Below, in pieces: positions 6,455 through 12,469 of a DNA stretch of 12,469 nt (position 1 is its first letter; every line of letters begins with the position of its first letter). The stretch comes from Humisphaera sp. (GTDB taxonomy: Bacteria > Planctomycetota > Phycisphaerae > Tepidisphaerales > Tepidisphaeraceae). The translations under genes and the position numbers were made by a program. The notes beneath the pieces were generated by a model. That model searched no databases, was not told the origin of the DNA, and worked only from the letters and a program-made list of their open reading frames with translations. The stretch is taken from positions 1 through 12,469 of the forward strand of contig JANXVV010000620.1 of the NCBI GenBank assembly GCA_025351525.1. Direction: 5' to 3'.

Positions 6455-8185
6455 CTACTTATTCAACTCCCCCGGCTTCGGTTCCCCCGCCGGAGTCGTC
6501 GGTGCGGGCTCGCCCGCCGTCGGAAGCGACCAGTGATCGCGGAGCAGTTTGTAGCTCGGGTCTTTTCCATCCGACCGCTTTTCGGCCAAATCCAGATAGC
6601 CGGCGGCACGGCGTTCGTTGCCGGTGTTGTAGGAAATGTACGCCAACAGAAATACCGGAGTCGGGGATTGTTGATCGGTGCTGGCGATCTCTTTCAGATC
6701 CTTGATGACCGATTGCAGGCGGTCTTCGCCGAGGAAGCTTCGCAGATCGTATTGAGCCATCAGCAAGGCTTGATCCGATGCGAAAGCCTGCTTCAAATGA
6801 CCCTCGGCGCGGTTGTAGTAGGACGCCCCGAGTTCCGCATTGGCCCGGCCAACCCACACCAGCGGTTGATTGGGGGCGACCTGCTCGGCGGCGGAATATT
6901 GATCGATTGCCGACGTGAATTTCCCCTCTTTCATCAGCAACTCGGCCTTGCTCAAAATCTCCTTGAGCCCCTTCCCGGCAATGCCGGATGTCATGGTCTT
7001 TACGGCAACCGGGCCGGGTTTCGTATCGAGACCGATCTTGGGCTTCGTCGCATCGTCCGTCGGCACGGGAACCTCATTCGGCTTCTGGGTGGATTTGACC
7101 TTGTCTTCCGCCGCTTTCTTCACGCGGTTGGCTGCGTTGAATTGGTCGGCACCCAGTTCGGCGGTCGATTTGCGGTCGGTCTGGTATCGCTCCAGGCGTT
7201 TTTTCAATTCATCGTACTGCGTGCTCTGCTGAGCCGCCGTGCCGACGATTTTGCTGTAGGTTCCCTCATCGCTTCTGAGCGAACCGTTGAAGGCGTTGGC
7301 TTGGATCGACGCGTTGGTGGGCTGGTGGGTGATGGCCGCATTGGCGGGAGATTCCAACGGCGCGCCGATGGGTTGAGCCAGATTCGGAGCCCGCGTGCCC
7401 ACAGTGCCGTTTGCGGATGTGCCTGCGCCTCCTACGAGCAGTTCCGAGCGCATCCGTTGAACGTCGCTGGCATCCATCCGAAGACGATCCATCACGCTTT
7501 CAGGTTGTGCGCCGGTGTAGCGTTGAAGGTAACTGGCATCGCCCGCATTGCCGGCATTCAGTTGCCGAATGCCGGTTAAGGGAGATGCGCTTAGAACGGT
7601 CATTTGATTAGAGGTCGGATCGATCGGTCCCGGCAGCAGCAACTCGCCGGCCTTTGGAACCACGCTGAGAGGTTGTGTGCCCAACTGCGCGCCTAATCGC
7701 GCATCGCTGGCCTGTACGACCGTCGCTTTTTCAGGAACATAGCCCAACCCATTGGGAGCGGACGTAAAGCCCGGCTGCGGCGGTGGCGCGAATCGCGACG
7801 GGGAGAAGATGGTGGTCGATGCACCGGGGATCGGCGGCGGTGCAGTGCCTACACCCACTTGCGAGGAGTCCTTGATAAAATTATCCGTGGCGCGGCCAGG
7901 CTGGAACCCGTGGAATTCGCTCGGATCCGAATAGCCGACGCTGCCCCGGAATTCCTTGCCGCCCCCCACGTTTCCATTGACGATATTATTCCCGAACACG
8001 CCCGCGCTCGGGGGCGGGCGGTAGGTGTTGGTGCCGCCGCTTCCGATGCGATTGTTCGCATCGAGCGTGCGGCCATCGGTCGGTTTTTGAGTTTGCGCAA
8101 AGGCAGAACTTGACAGCGTCATTGCAGGCATGGCCGTCAGGACGGCGGCCAGCAACCATCGGGTGCGTTCGGTTCGGTCGATCAT
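6455..8185 (-). CDS. Secreted low-complexity protein with C-terminal TPR-like domain
   Basis: The function is not recognised. The 576-residue protein has a clear signal peptide (basic start, hydrophobic core about 10-25, Ala-rich end SSAFA before QTQ at about 31). Residues about 35-320 are rich in Gly, Pro, Asn, Ala and Gln with little predicted structure, including APPPIPG and FAPPPQPGF. A charged helical, possibly coiled segment lies at about 320-370. Residues about 400-540 form TPR-like helix pairs (for example KAELLMKEGKFTSAIDQYS, with A and Y/F at repeat positions). The tail is Pro/Glu-rich. ATG 8185 is preceded by GGAG (complement of 8193-8196) at a 7-nt spacing. It is probably exported to the periplasm or surface. 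It lies downstream of the TIGR03790 gene, with a REP-like hairpin between them, and converges on the HicB-like gene. Confidence 0.65.
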   Translation of the reverse strand: MIDRTERTRWLLAAVLTAMPAMTLSSSAFAQTQKPTDGRTLDANNRIGSGGTNTYRPPPSAGVFGNNIVNGNVGGGKEFRGSVGYSDPSEFHGFQPGRATDNFIKDSSQVGVGTAPPPIPGASTTIFSPSRFAPPPQPGFTSAPNGLGYVPEKATVVQASDARLGAQLGTQPLSVVPKAGELLLPGPIDPTSNQMTVLSASPLTGIRQLNAGNAGDASYLQRYTGAQPESVMDRLRMDASDVQRMRSELLVGGAGTSANGTVGTRAPNLAQPIGAPLESPANAAITHQPTNASIQANAFNGSLRSDEGTYSKIVGTAAQQSTQYDELKKRLERYQTDRKSTAELGADQFNAANRVKKAAEDKVKSTQKPNEVPVPTDDATKPKIGLDTKPGPVAVKTMTSGIAGKGLKEILSKAELLMKEGKFTSAIDQYSAAEQVAPNQPLVWVGRANAELGASYYNRAEGHLKQAFASDQALLMAQYDLRSFLGEDRLQSVIKDLKEIASTDQQSPTPVFLLAYISYNTGNERRAAGYLDLAEKRSDGKDPSYKLLRDHWSLPTAGEPAPTTPAGEPKPGELNK

Positions 8186-8192
8186 ATTGAAT

Positions 8193-8196
8193 CTCC
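8193..8196 (-). promoter_or_regulatory. Shine-Dalgarno site of the TPR-domain protein
   Basis: GGAG on the minus strand sits 7 nt before the ATG at 8185. It is one of the few clear ribosome sites in the window and fixes that start. Confidence 0.6.
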
Positions 8197-8295
8197 GCTT
8201 GTGATACTCTTTGTTATCGGCTCAGTTGAAGTATACCGCGACAAGCTCTTTGGTTTCGTGCGAATTCCAATAATTCTTGTGGTTCAGTTTGTATT

Positions 8296-8348
8296 GTGGT
8301 GCGGGCTTCCAGCCTGCAATTTTGAAGCAGGCTGGAAGCCCGTGCCAC
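8296..8348 (+). repeat. REP-like 53-nt hairpin, copy A
   Basis: A long stem-loop of 22 base pairs within the element (23 with the next flanking pair), all paired if two G-T wobbles are allowed, around a 9-nt loop. It aligns without gaps to the reverse complement of 10929-10981 with 46 of 53 identities, loop included, so the two are copies of one element. It lies 14 nt past the TIGR03790 stop codon, between that gene and the downstream TPR-domain gene, and may act as a terminator or mRNA-stabilising hairpin. Confidence 0.85.
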
Positions 8349-8362
8349 ATTCTCTGATGAAA

Positions 8363-10276
8363 TCATCTCTTAAAAATCACCTGTAATCGCGGCGGCAAAT
8401 CCTCGACCGCCAACGCCGGATTCGTTTTATACGGCGTATACAGCGGATCGCCGATCAGCGAATTCATCCAACTGGTCATCGGCGTGGTTTTCCAATACAC
8501 CTCCGCCAACGTCAACTTCCCGGTCAACAGCAGCGGGAAAAAATCGTCCGCGCGAGGGAAGGACTGCAAATACGGCTCGGCCACCGGCCCAAACGTGGCG
8601 ACGGCGCCATCCTTCAAAAGCCCGCGCACCCAACCGCGCGGATCCTCGTGCTTCAGCGTCGTCATCGTGAAACTGGCCAGATGAAACGCCACCGCGCCGG
8701 GGTTGAACTCGCACGCGGCGATATATTTGTCGACGCTGTACCACCCCACATACACCGCGACATTTTTCACGGATCCGGCAGCCAACACTTCCGGGCGATC
8801 GTCGAACACCGACGAAAGTTTCGTTTTCGTCCGCACCAACTCGGCGAAGTTGCGAACCGTCTGATCGTATTCTCCATAGGGTTCGGGCTTTCCATTTTTT
8901 TCGGGCGGCATCCCCCGACTGTCGACCACAATCCGGCCCTTCAAACCCTCGGCTTCCACCTTCATCGACGTCTCGATGATCTGTTTCACCACACCCACTT
9001 GCGGGCCATCGAGTCGGCTGACCATCAACACCGGCAAGATTTTGAGGGTGCCGAACGAATAGTGCAGCGGGTTGGCCATCCAGGCGGTTTTAGAATAATC
9101 CCACCAGAGCAGCGCCAGTTCACTATCGAAAGCCGCCACCGTGTTTTCGGTTTGGAAATAGGCGATTTGGCTTTGCAGCAGTCGGCCATATTCAAACGGG
9201 CCGAGGTAATTTTGCATGAGATCGCGCAGTTGCCTGCGGGATTCAGAATCAAATTTCCGTTCCCGAAGCATCGTAAACTTTGTGCGAAACTGGAGGAATG
9301 CCTCAATGGCCGGATTCGTCGGTTGAGTCGTCGGACGAGTGGTTGTCGGTCGGGTCGTGGGAAACGAGATCGTTTGAATCGCCGCCGGTGACAGTTCCAA
9401 CAGGTGCCGCTCCATCATCCCCATGCGGCCAAGCAAAGGCGCCAGCACTTCCATCGACTGATTCTGTAAGCGATTCCGCTCAGCCGGTTCCCCTTTGGAA
9501 GCGCGTAAGATCAGACGCCGCATGGCCGCATCGCCCCGCTTCGATTGATCGTCGAAGGTCATGCCGGCCAGCGGTTTAAACGTGGCCTCGCCGTCCATCG
9601 CGAGCTTTTCGACCGCTGCGACAAGCGGTTCGATCCGCGCGGGCAATGCCACTTGCTCCGCCTTCAGCCCGGCCAATTCCTCTTCATCCTTCGGAGAGTT
9701 TTTGTGAGAGCCGATCCGAATCGGCACCCCGTAAAACGTGACCAGACAAGTGATTTTGTGCTCCAGTTCATTGTCGCGCAAAAACGCCCGGATGGCCGGC
9801 ACCACTTCCCGGTCATACGTGTCGGCAGCCATTTCTTCCGACGTCGGCAGATTTAATTCGAGTATCCGGTGATCGGGAATCTTGCGAACCTGCGCATAAA
9901 GCTCCGCCAGCATCAACCCCTGCGGCGTGTTCTTATTCGTAATCAAGACGATCTGATCCGCTTCCAATCCTTGAGTCATCGGAACGACGCAGCAGACCAG
10001 AAGTAAGAGCGAGACCAGCCGATTATTACAGCAACGAAAGGGGGGGAACCGCGAAGGCGCGGAAGCGCGAAGTTGAACGCGAAGGAAATTTTCTTTTTGG
10101 TTTCTCCGCGATTCCCTTCGCGATTTCGCGCCTTCGCGGTCGCTTTTTGTCTCTGCGAACCGATGCGCGCTAGCCGGCTTCAACATCCTTTCGAATGCAA
10201 AATGCAGAGCGCGGGACGGAGCGAACTCCATCCCGGGCCCTGCATTTTGTTCGATAAATTTCAGCATCCGACCCAT
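8363..10276 (-). CDS. TIGR03790-family exported protein (function unknown)
   Basis: The 637-codon frame matches the TIGR03790 family, known from Planctomycetes, Acidobacteria and relatives, with no assigned activity. Family-like blocks are DQIVLITNKNTPQG (107-120), LAELYAQVRKIPDHRILEL (123-141), ITCLVTFYGVPIRIG (175-189), VAVYVGWYSVDKY (507-519) and the C-terminal SLIGDPLYTPYK (606-617). A Thr/Pro linker lies at about 307-321. A hydrophobic signal-like segment, RLVSLLLLVCCVVP, lies only at residues 86-99. The first ~80 residues are charged and come from two inverted repeats (10048-10140 and 10198-10249). No ATG, GTG or TTG lies in frame between M31 (10186) and the signal segment, so the true start is unclear. 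ATG 10276 is kept because it follows the upstream gene by only 9 nt. Confidence 0.75.
   Translation of the reverse strand: MGRMLKFIEQNAGPGMEFAPSRALHFAFERMLKPASAHRFAETKSDREGAKSRRESRRNQKENFLRVQLRASAPSRFPPFRCCNNRLVSLLLLVCCVVPMTQGLEADQIVLITNKNTPQGLMLAELYAQVRKIPDHRILELNLPTSEEMAADTYDREVVPAIRAFLRDNELEHKITCLVTFYGVPIRIGSHKNSPKDEEELAGLKAEQVALPARIEPLVAAVEKLAMDGEATFKPLAGMTFDDQSKRGDAAMRRLILRASKGEPAERNRLQNQSMEVLAPLLGRMGMMERHLLELSPAAIQTISFPTTRPTTTRPTTQPTNPAIEAFLQFRTKFTMLRERKFDSESRRQLRDLMQNYLGPFEYGRLLQSQIAYFQTENTVAAFDSELALLWWDYSKTAWMANPLHYSFGTLKILPVLMVSRLDGPQVGVVKQIIETSMKVEAEGLKGRIVVDSRGMPPEKNGKPEPYGEYDQTVRNFAELVRTKTKLSSVFDDRPEVLAAGSVKNVAVYVGWYSVDKYIAACEFNPGAVAFHLASFTMTTLKHEDPRGWVRGLLKDGAVATFGPVAEPYLQSFPRADDFFPLLLTGKLTLAEVYWKTTPMTSWMNSLIGDPLYTPYKTNPALAVEDLPPRLQVIFKR
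10048..10140. repeat. Inverted repeat in the 5' part of the TIGR03790 gene (CGCGAAGG type)
   Basis: ACCGCGAAGGCGCG (10048-10061) pairs exactly with CGCGCCTTCGCGGT (10127-10140). Inside it, CGCGAAGG (about 10078-10085) pairs with CCTTCGCG (10115-10122). The whole is a 93-bp imperfect hairpin built from GCGAA/TTCGC words, similar in style to the ACGAA array at 1249-1397. It is read through as charged residues about 46-76 of the long frame. Confidence 0.75.
10198..10249. repeat. Second inverted repeat in the 5' part of the TIGR03790 gene
   Basis: The 22-nt arm 10198-10219 (starting CAAAATGCAG) is the reverse complement of 10228-10249 with 19 of 22 matches, around an 8-nt loop. It codes for residues about 10-27 of the long frame, which have no family similarity. 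It is a separate element from the repeat at 10048-10140. Confidence 0.75.
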
Positions 10277-10285
10277 GGGCCGTTC

Positions 10286-10648
10286 TTATTTATCGCTTTT
10301 CGGCGACACACCGCTGATCCGCGGCGCGGTCACTGGGGTTTTGATCTGCGGTTGATTGGGAATCGCCTGCTGCGCACCGCGCATCGGATCGCTCGGCAAC
10401 TGCTGTTGCTGCGCCTGTTCAATCATGGCGACCAGCGCCTTGATCTCGCGAAGCGATTCCGGGCTACCCCACATCAACACCCAATCCACATGCCAGTTGC
10501 ATCGCTCGAAAGCGCACCCTTCCAGGTGGTAAACGGTTTCGCGGAGCACGAGCGTGCAAGCCACGAAATTACAGCGGATGAATGCCTGTCCACTGATGTA
10601 GACGGTCTGGTTAATGAACGTTTCGCCTTCGTGCTTCGTCAGCAGCAT
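10286..10648 (-). CDS. Small hypothetical protein with pentapeptide-like N-terminal half
   Basis: The product is not recognised beyond its repeat pattern. In the 120-residue protein, residues about 8-46 alternate hydrophobic and small residues with spaced Cys and Phe (FINQTVYISGQAFIRC, NFVACTLVLRE, AFERCNW), which resembles a short right-handed beta-helix of the pentapeptide-repeat kind. The C-terminal half is Gln/Pro-rich (AQQQQLPSDP, then a Pro/Gln/Ser tail) and probably flexible. There is no signal peptide, so it is likely cytoplasmic. ATG 10648 has GGAG (complement of 10657-10660) 8 nt upstream. The gene ends 9 nt before the ATG of the TIGR03790 frame, suggesting one transcript. Confidence 0.6.
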   Translation of the reverse strand: MLLTKHEGETFINQTVYISGQAFIRCNFVACTLVLRETVYHLEGCAFERCNWHVDWVLMWGSPESLREIKALVAMIEQAQQQQLPSDPMRGAQQAIPNQPQIKTPVTAPRISGVSPKSDK

Positions 10649-10759
10649 GTTGCTGTCTCCGAGTAAGGGGTGTCAAAAAATCCTGAGTCTCGATTCGGGC
10701 CCGATAACACTCGCGCCGGACAATCTCGGCAACCAAGGCGATCTGGGCAACTCTCCACG

Positions 10760-10775
10760 GTGGGAATACTCCCAC
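10760..10775. promoter_or_regulatory. Perfect palindrome GTGGGA-ATAC-TCCCAC, possible operator
   Basis: Two 6-nt arms match perfectly around a 4-nt centre, 112 nt upstream of the small-protein start and in the middle of a divergent intergenic region. The size and symmetry fit a dimeric repressor site, or it may be an RNA hairpin. There is no second copy in the window. Confidence 0.3.
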
Positions 10776-10928
10776 GACTCGCGGACCCTGTCAATTCTCA
10801 TCCTACGTTCCTGCTATCGGTCATTTCGCCCTCCGAATTCCAAATCATCCCACACGCCCCGTCATTCACGCCGGGATCGGAGCTTCAGGCGACGACCCGG
10901 ATTCCGCAGAAAGACCACGATTTGTCGA

Positions 10929-10981
10929 GTGTTGCGGGCATCCAGCCTGTTTCTAAATTGCAGGCTGGAAGCCCGCAACAC
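10929..10981 (-). repeat. REP-like 53-nt hairpin, copy B (opposite orientation)
   Basis: Arms 10929-10949 and 10961-10981 are complementary at 20 of 21 positions around an 11-nt loop. Its reverse complement aligns without gaps to 8296-8348 (46 of 53). At one outer pair, T-A here is G-C in copy A, a compensatory change; two further pairs differ only as Watson-Crick versus G-T wobble. This supports selection for the folded shape, or descent from a folded element. Confidence 0.85.
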
Positions 10982-11069
10982 AATATGCTCCATTTGCCAT
11001 TCCCCTTTTTAAGGTCACAATACCTGACGTCCATTCCCAAACCCTGTTCGCTCCAATCGAGGTGCCGCC

Positions 11070-11936
11070 ATGAAAACCTTCCGCCGTATTTTATTCGTCG
11101 TCGTGATCTTAGTAATGCTGGCCGGTGCAGGCATCTTCTTCTATCTCGATCGAATCGTGAAGTCGACGATTGAAACGCAGGGCACCAACTCCCTGAACCT
11201 CCAAACCACTTTAAGCAGTGCCAGCCTCGCGCTGCTCGGCGGCAAGGTCAATCTCAGCCAGCTTCAAATCGGATCCCCCAAGGGATTCAACGCGCCGCAC
11301 ATGTTCGAGATGGGCGATCTCGGCGTGGTGGTCGACTATGGGCAACTGTCCAAAGAGGTGGTGCGGATCAAGCAGATCGTCATCAAGCAGCCCAAATTCG
11401 TGCTCGAGCAAGCCGATGGCAAGATGAATTTCAAAGCCGTCATGGACACGCTGCCGAAATCGGATCCGAATGCAAAGTTGATCAAGGTGATTATCGACGA
11501 TCTGACTGTGACCGATGCCCTGGTCGATATTCGCCTCGGCAATGTTCCGGGGCTGGGCGAGATGAAACCGATCGAAGTCAAAGTGCCGTCGATGACCTTG
11601 AAGAATATCGGCAACAGCGACAATGCCCAAAACGGCGCGGCTCTGAAGGATGTGGTGATGCAGGTCGCCACCGCCCTGGCCGGTAAAGCCGGCGATTCCG
11701 CCAATTTCCCGGATCAGCTCAAAGGGATGCTGAAATCCAACCTGAGTGAAGTCGCCGGGAAACTCGGCGGTGAATTCACAAAACAACTGGGCGGAATCAC
11801 CCAGGGCATGCAGGGCGAGTTGAACAAGATCGTGCCCGGCGTGGACGTAAACAAGTTCGTTCCCAAAAATCTCGATCCCGGCAAAGCACTCGGTGGATTG
11901 CTCGGTGGGGACAAGGACAAGAAAAAGAAGGAATGA
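11070..11936 (+). CDS. AsmA-like membrane-anchored protein
   Basis: The 288-residue protein has a basic start and one N-terminal membrane helix (about 6-25), with the rest probably facing the periplasm. The block following the helix (KSTIETQGTNSL, SASLALLGGKVNLSQLQIG, then FEMGDLGVVVDYGQL and VVRIKQIVIKQPKFVLE) matches the start of AsmA/DUF748-type proteins, in which beta strands form a lipid-guiding groove and the protein helps outer-membrane assembly or lipid transport. It is much shorter than full AsmA proteins and lacks their C-terminal domain. Residues about 190-270 instead are a Gly/Lys/Asn-rich helical stretch, ending in a lysine cluster, GDKDKKKKE. A GAGGTG ribosome site lies 5 nt before the ATG. 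It is divergent from the minus-strand cluster. Confidence 0.65.
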   Translation: MKTFRRILFVVVILVMLAGAGIFFYLDRIVKSTIETQGTNSLNLQTTLSSASLALLGGKVNLSQLQIGSPKGFNAPHMFEMGDLGVVVDYGQLSKEVVRIKQIVIKQPKFVLEQADGKMNFKAVMDTLPKSDPNAKLIKVIIDDLTVTDALVDIRLGNVPGLGEMKPIEVKVPSMTLKNIGNSDNAQNGAALKDVVMQVATALAGKAGDSANFPDQLKGMLKSNLSEVAGKLGGEFTKQLGGITQGMQGELNKIVPGVDVNKFVPKNLDPGKALGGLLGGDKDKKKKE

Positions 11937-11988
11937 AAGCCGTAAGGTCGGGCAGTTGCCGACGAGCAGAATGAAGAGCAACAATCAC

Positions 11989-12222
11989 ATGCTGACTTAT
12001 TCAGAGACGATCAATGATATCCCATTAGCTTGTGCGGATGAAACGGCCGCCGTTGAATTTTTCGAGAAGCAGCGTTGGGGTGAAACGTCGTTGTGCGTTC
12101 ATTGTGGTTCAACCGGCGTCTACAAAATGACCGACCGCAAGACCGGGGACCGCAACAAGCGTTTTCTTTGGCGTTGCACTGACTGCAAGCAACAATTCAC
12201 CGTGCGTCTGGGCACTGTCTGA
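11989..12222 (+). pseudogene. N-terminal fragment of an IS1595-type transposase
   Basis: From ATG 11989 (an in-frame ATG at 11971 is also possible) the frame gives 77 residues typical of the start of IS1595-family transposases: a helical region with AAVEFFEKQRWG (20-31) and a zinc ribbon with C36-V-H-C39 and C63-T-D-C66, followed by KQQFTVRLGTV. Complete members continue for a further 200 or so residues with the DDE-type (ISXO2-like) catalytic domain, which is absent here. The TGA stop (12220-12222) lies inside TGTCTGACGA (12216-12225), a 10-mer that recurs inverted at 12315-12324. The break may therefore mark insertion of another element. The product cannot be an active transposase. Confidence 0.75.
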
Positions 12223-12324
12223 CGAATAGCGCCAAGACCGGATTTTGAAGGTGAGCACGCTGAGAACGGCGGTCACAACGGCTCTTTCTGAAGTGGGTCA
12301 TAGATAATCCAGAATCGTCAGACA
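12216..12324. mobile_element. Possible small inverted-repeat element between transposase fragments
   Basis: TGTCTGACGA at 12216-12225 is exactly repeated in inverted orientation at 12315-12324, enclosing 109 bp with no gene. The left copy interrupts the IS1595-type frame and the right copy lies 36 nt from the end of the IS630-type gene. This could be a MITE with 10-bp ends, or the terminal repeat of the IS630-type element plus a partial second end. No clear target duplication is visible. Confidence 0.35.
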
Positions 12325-12360
12325 AAGCACTAGATCATCGCGGCTGAAGTGTTATCGCGA

Positions 12361-12469
12361 TTAGATGGTGAGGGGTTTTCCCTTGTAAGTCCAGCGGAAA
12401 GCCTTGGCCATTGTCTTGTTGAAGTACTCGATGAATGCCAGGAGCTTGTCCCGCAGGTTGACCGTCGAG
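12361..12469 (-). CDS. IS630-family transposase, C-terminal end (cut by window edge)
   Basis: The minus strand from the window edge to the TAA at 12361-12363 encodes about 35 residues: NLRDKLLAFIEYFNKTMAKA, then FRWTYKGKPLTI. This is characteristic of the end of IS630-family DDE transposases (the FI-YFN-TMAKPF-WTY block). The rest lies beyond the window, so intactness cannot be judged. IS630 elements insert at TA dinucleotides; their outer end on this side should lie within 12223-12360. Confidence 0.75.
   Translation of the reverse strand, partial: STVNLRDKLLAFIEYFNKTMAKAFRWTYKGKPLTI

Larger units (their letters stand above)
10649..11069. other. Divergent intergenic region with hairpins
   Basis: This 421-nt gap separates the minus-strand small-protein gene from the plus-strand AsmA-like gene, so promoters for both should lie here. 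I see no clear -35/-10 pair. It holds a perfect 16-nt palindrome (10760-10775) and the second REP-like hairpin (10929-10981). Reading frames across it have no protein-like features. Confidence 0.55.

Noticed and set aside
6296..7579. Long plus-strand open frame (427 codons) opposite the secreted TPR-domain gene
   Set aside because: It is antisense to a gene with signal peptide, ribosome site and TPR-like repeats; its own translation is Arg/Gly/Leu-rich with no motif, as expected of a shadow frame in GC-rich DNA.
8648..9391. Plus-strand open frame of 247 codons opposite the TIGR03790 gene
   Set aside because: It is His/Arg-rich, motif-free and fully antisense to a gene with clear family blocks.
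10614..11173. Plus-strand open frames across the divergent intergenic region
   Set aside because: They run through the REP-like hairpin, have no ribosome sites, and one overlaps the start of the AsmA-like gene out of frame.
11951..11965. Short hairpin GTCGG/CCGAC after the AsmA-like gene as a terminator or IS1595 end
   Set aside because: The stem is only 5 bp, there is no T run, and no matching second terminal repeat is available in the window to support an IS end.
11211..11984. Minus-strand open frame of 257 codons opposite the AsmA-like gene
   Set aside because: The plus-strand gene has a good ribosome site, a membrane anchor and family-like sequence; the antisense frame is His/Leu-rich without domains.
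1..12469. CRISPR array, tRNA or rRNA genes
   Set aside because: No regularly spaced direct repeats with unique spacers, no cloverleaf with T-loop consensus, and no rRNA-like conserved stretches were seen.

Overview
The window looks like chromosomal DNA from a Planctomycetota-type bacterium, probably the Phycisphaerae side. The clues are a secreted FGly sulfatase, a TIGR03790-family exported protein, a membrane GT-C/TMTC-like protein with C-terminal TPRs, weak Shine-Dalgarno sites, moderately high GC, and very many intergenic palindromic repeats. This placement is inferred from gene content, not measured.

Layout: 1-692 has no convincing gene but holds a nested-stem region that may be a structured RNA (about 70-188) and an AT-richer inverted/direct repeat cluster (211-351). 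Next come coaD (minus, 693-1232) and pgeF (plus, 1446-2270), divergent and separated by a 149-bp inverted array of ACGAA motifs. pgeF is followed by a polytopic TMTC-like/TPR membrane protein (2320-4008), a strong palindrome, and a secreted arylsulfatase-type enzyme (4124-5842). A decayed hicA-like toxin end (5955-6071) overlaps the start of a HicB-like antitoxin (6064-6432).

The minus strand then carries three genes read right to left: a small pentapeptide-like protein (10286-10648), a TIGR03790 protein (8363-10276) and a secreted low-complexity protein with C-terminal TPR-like helices (6455-8185). The first two are only 9 nt apart. A plus-strand AsmA-like membrane-anchored protein lies at 11070-11936. 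The right edge is mobile-element debris: an N-terminal IS1595-type transposase fragment (11989-12222) and the C-terminus of an IS630-type transposase (12361-12469, minus, cut by the window edge), with a pair of inverted 10-mers between them.

Housekeeping roles are clear for coaD (coenzyme A synthesis) and pgeF (peptidoglycan quality control). The rest is envelope or secretion biology of uncertain function. I found no convincing new defence or biosynthetic system. The most unusual signal is the density of palindromic repeats: a 53-nt hairpin family present as two opposite-orientation copies with covariation in the stem, a palindrome translated in frame inside the TMTC-like protein, and two inverted repeats inside the apparent 5' end of the TIGR03790 gene that blur its start.
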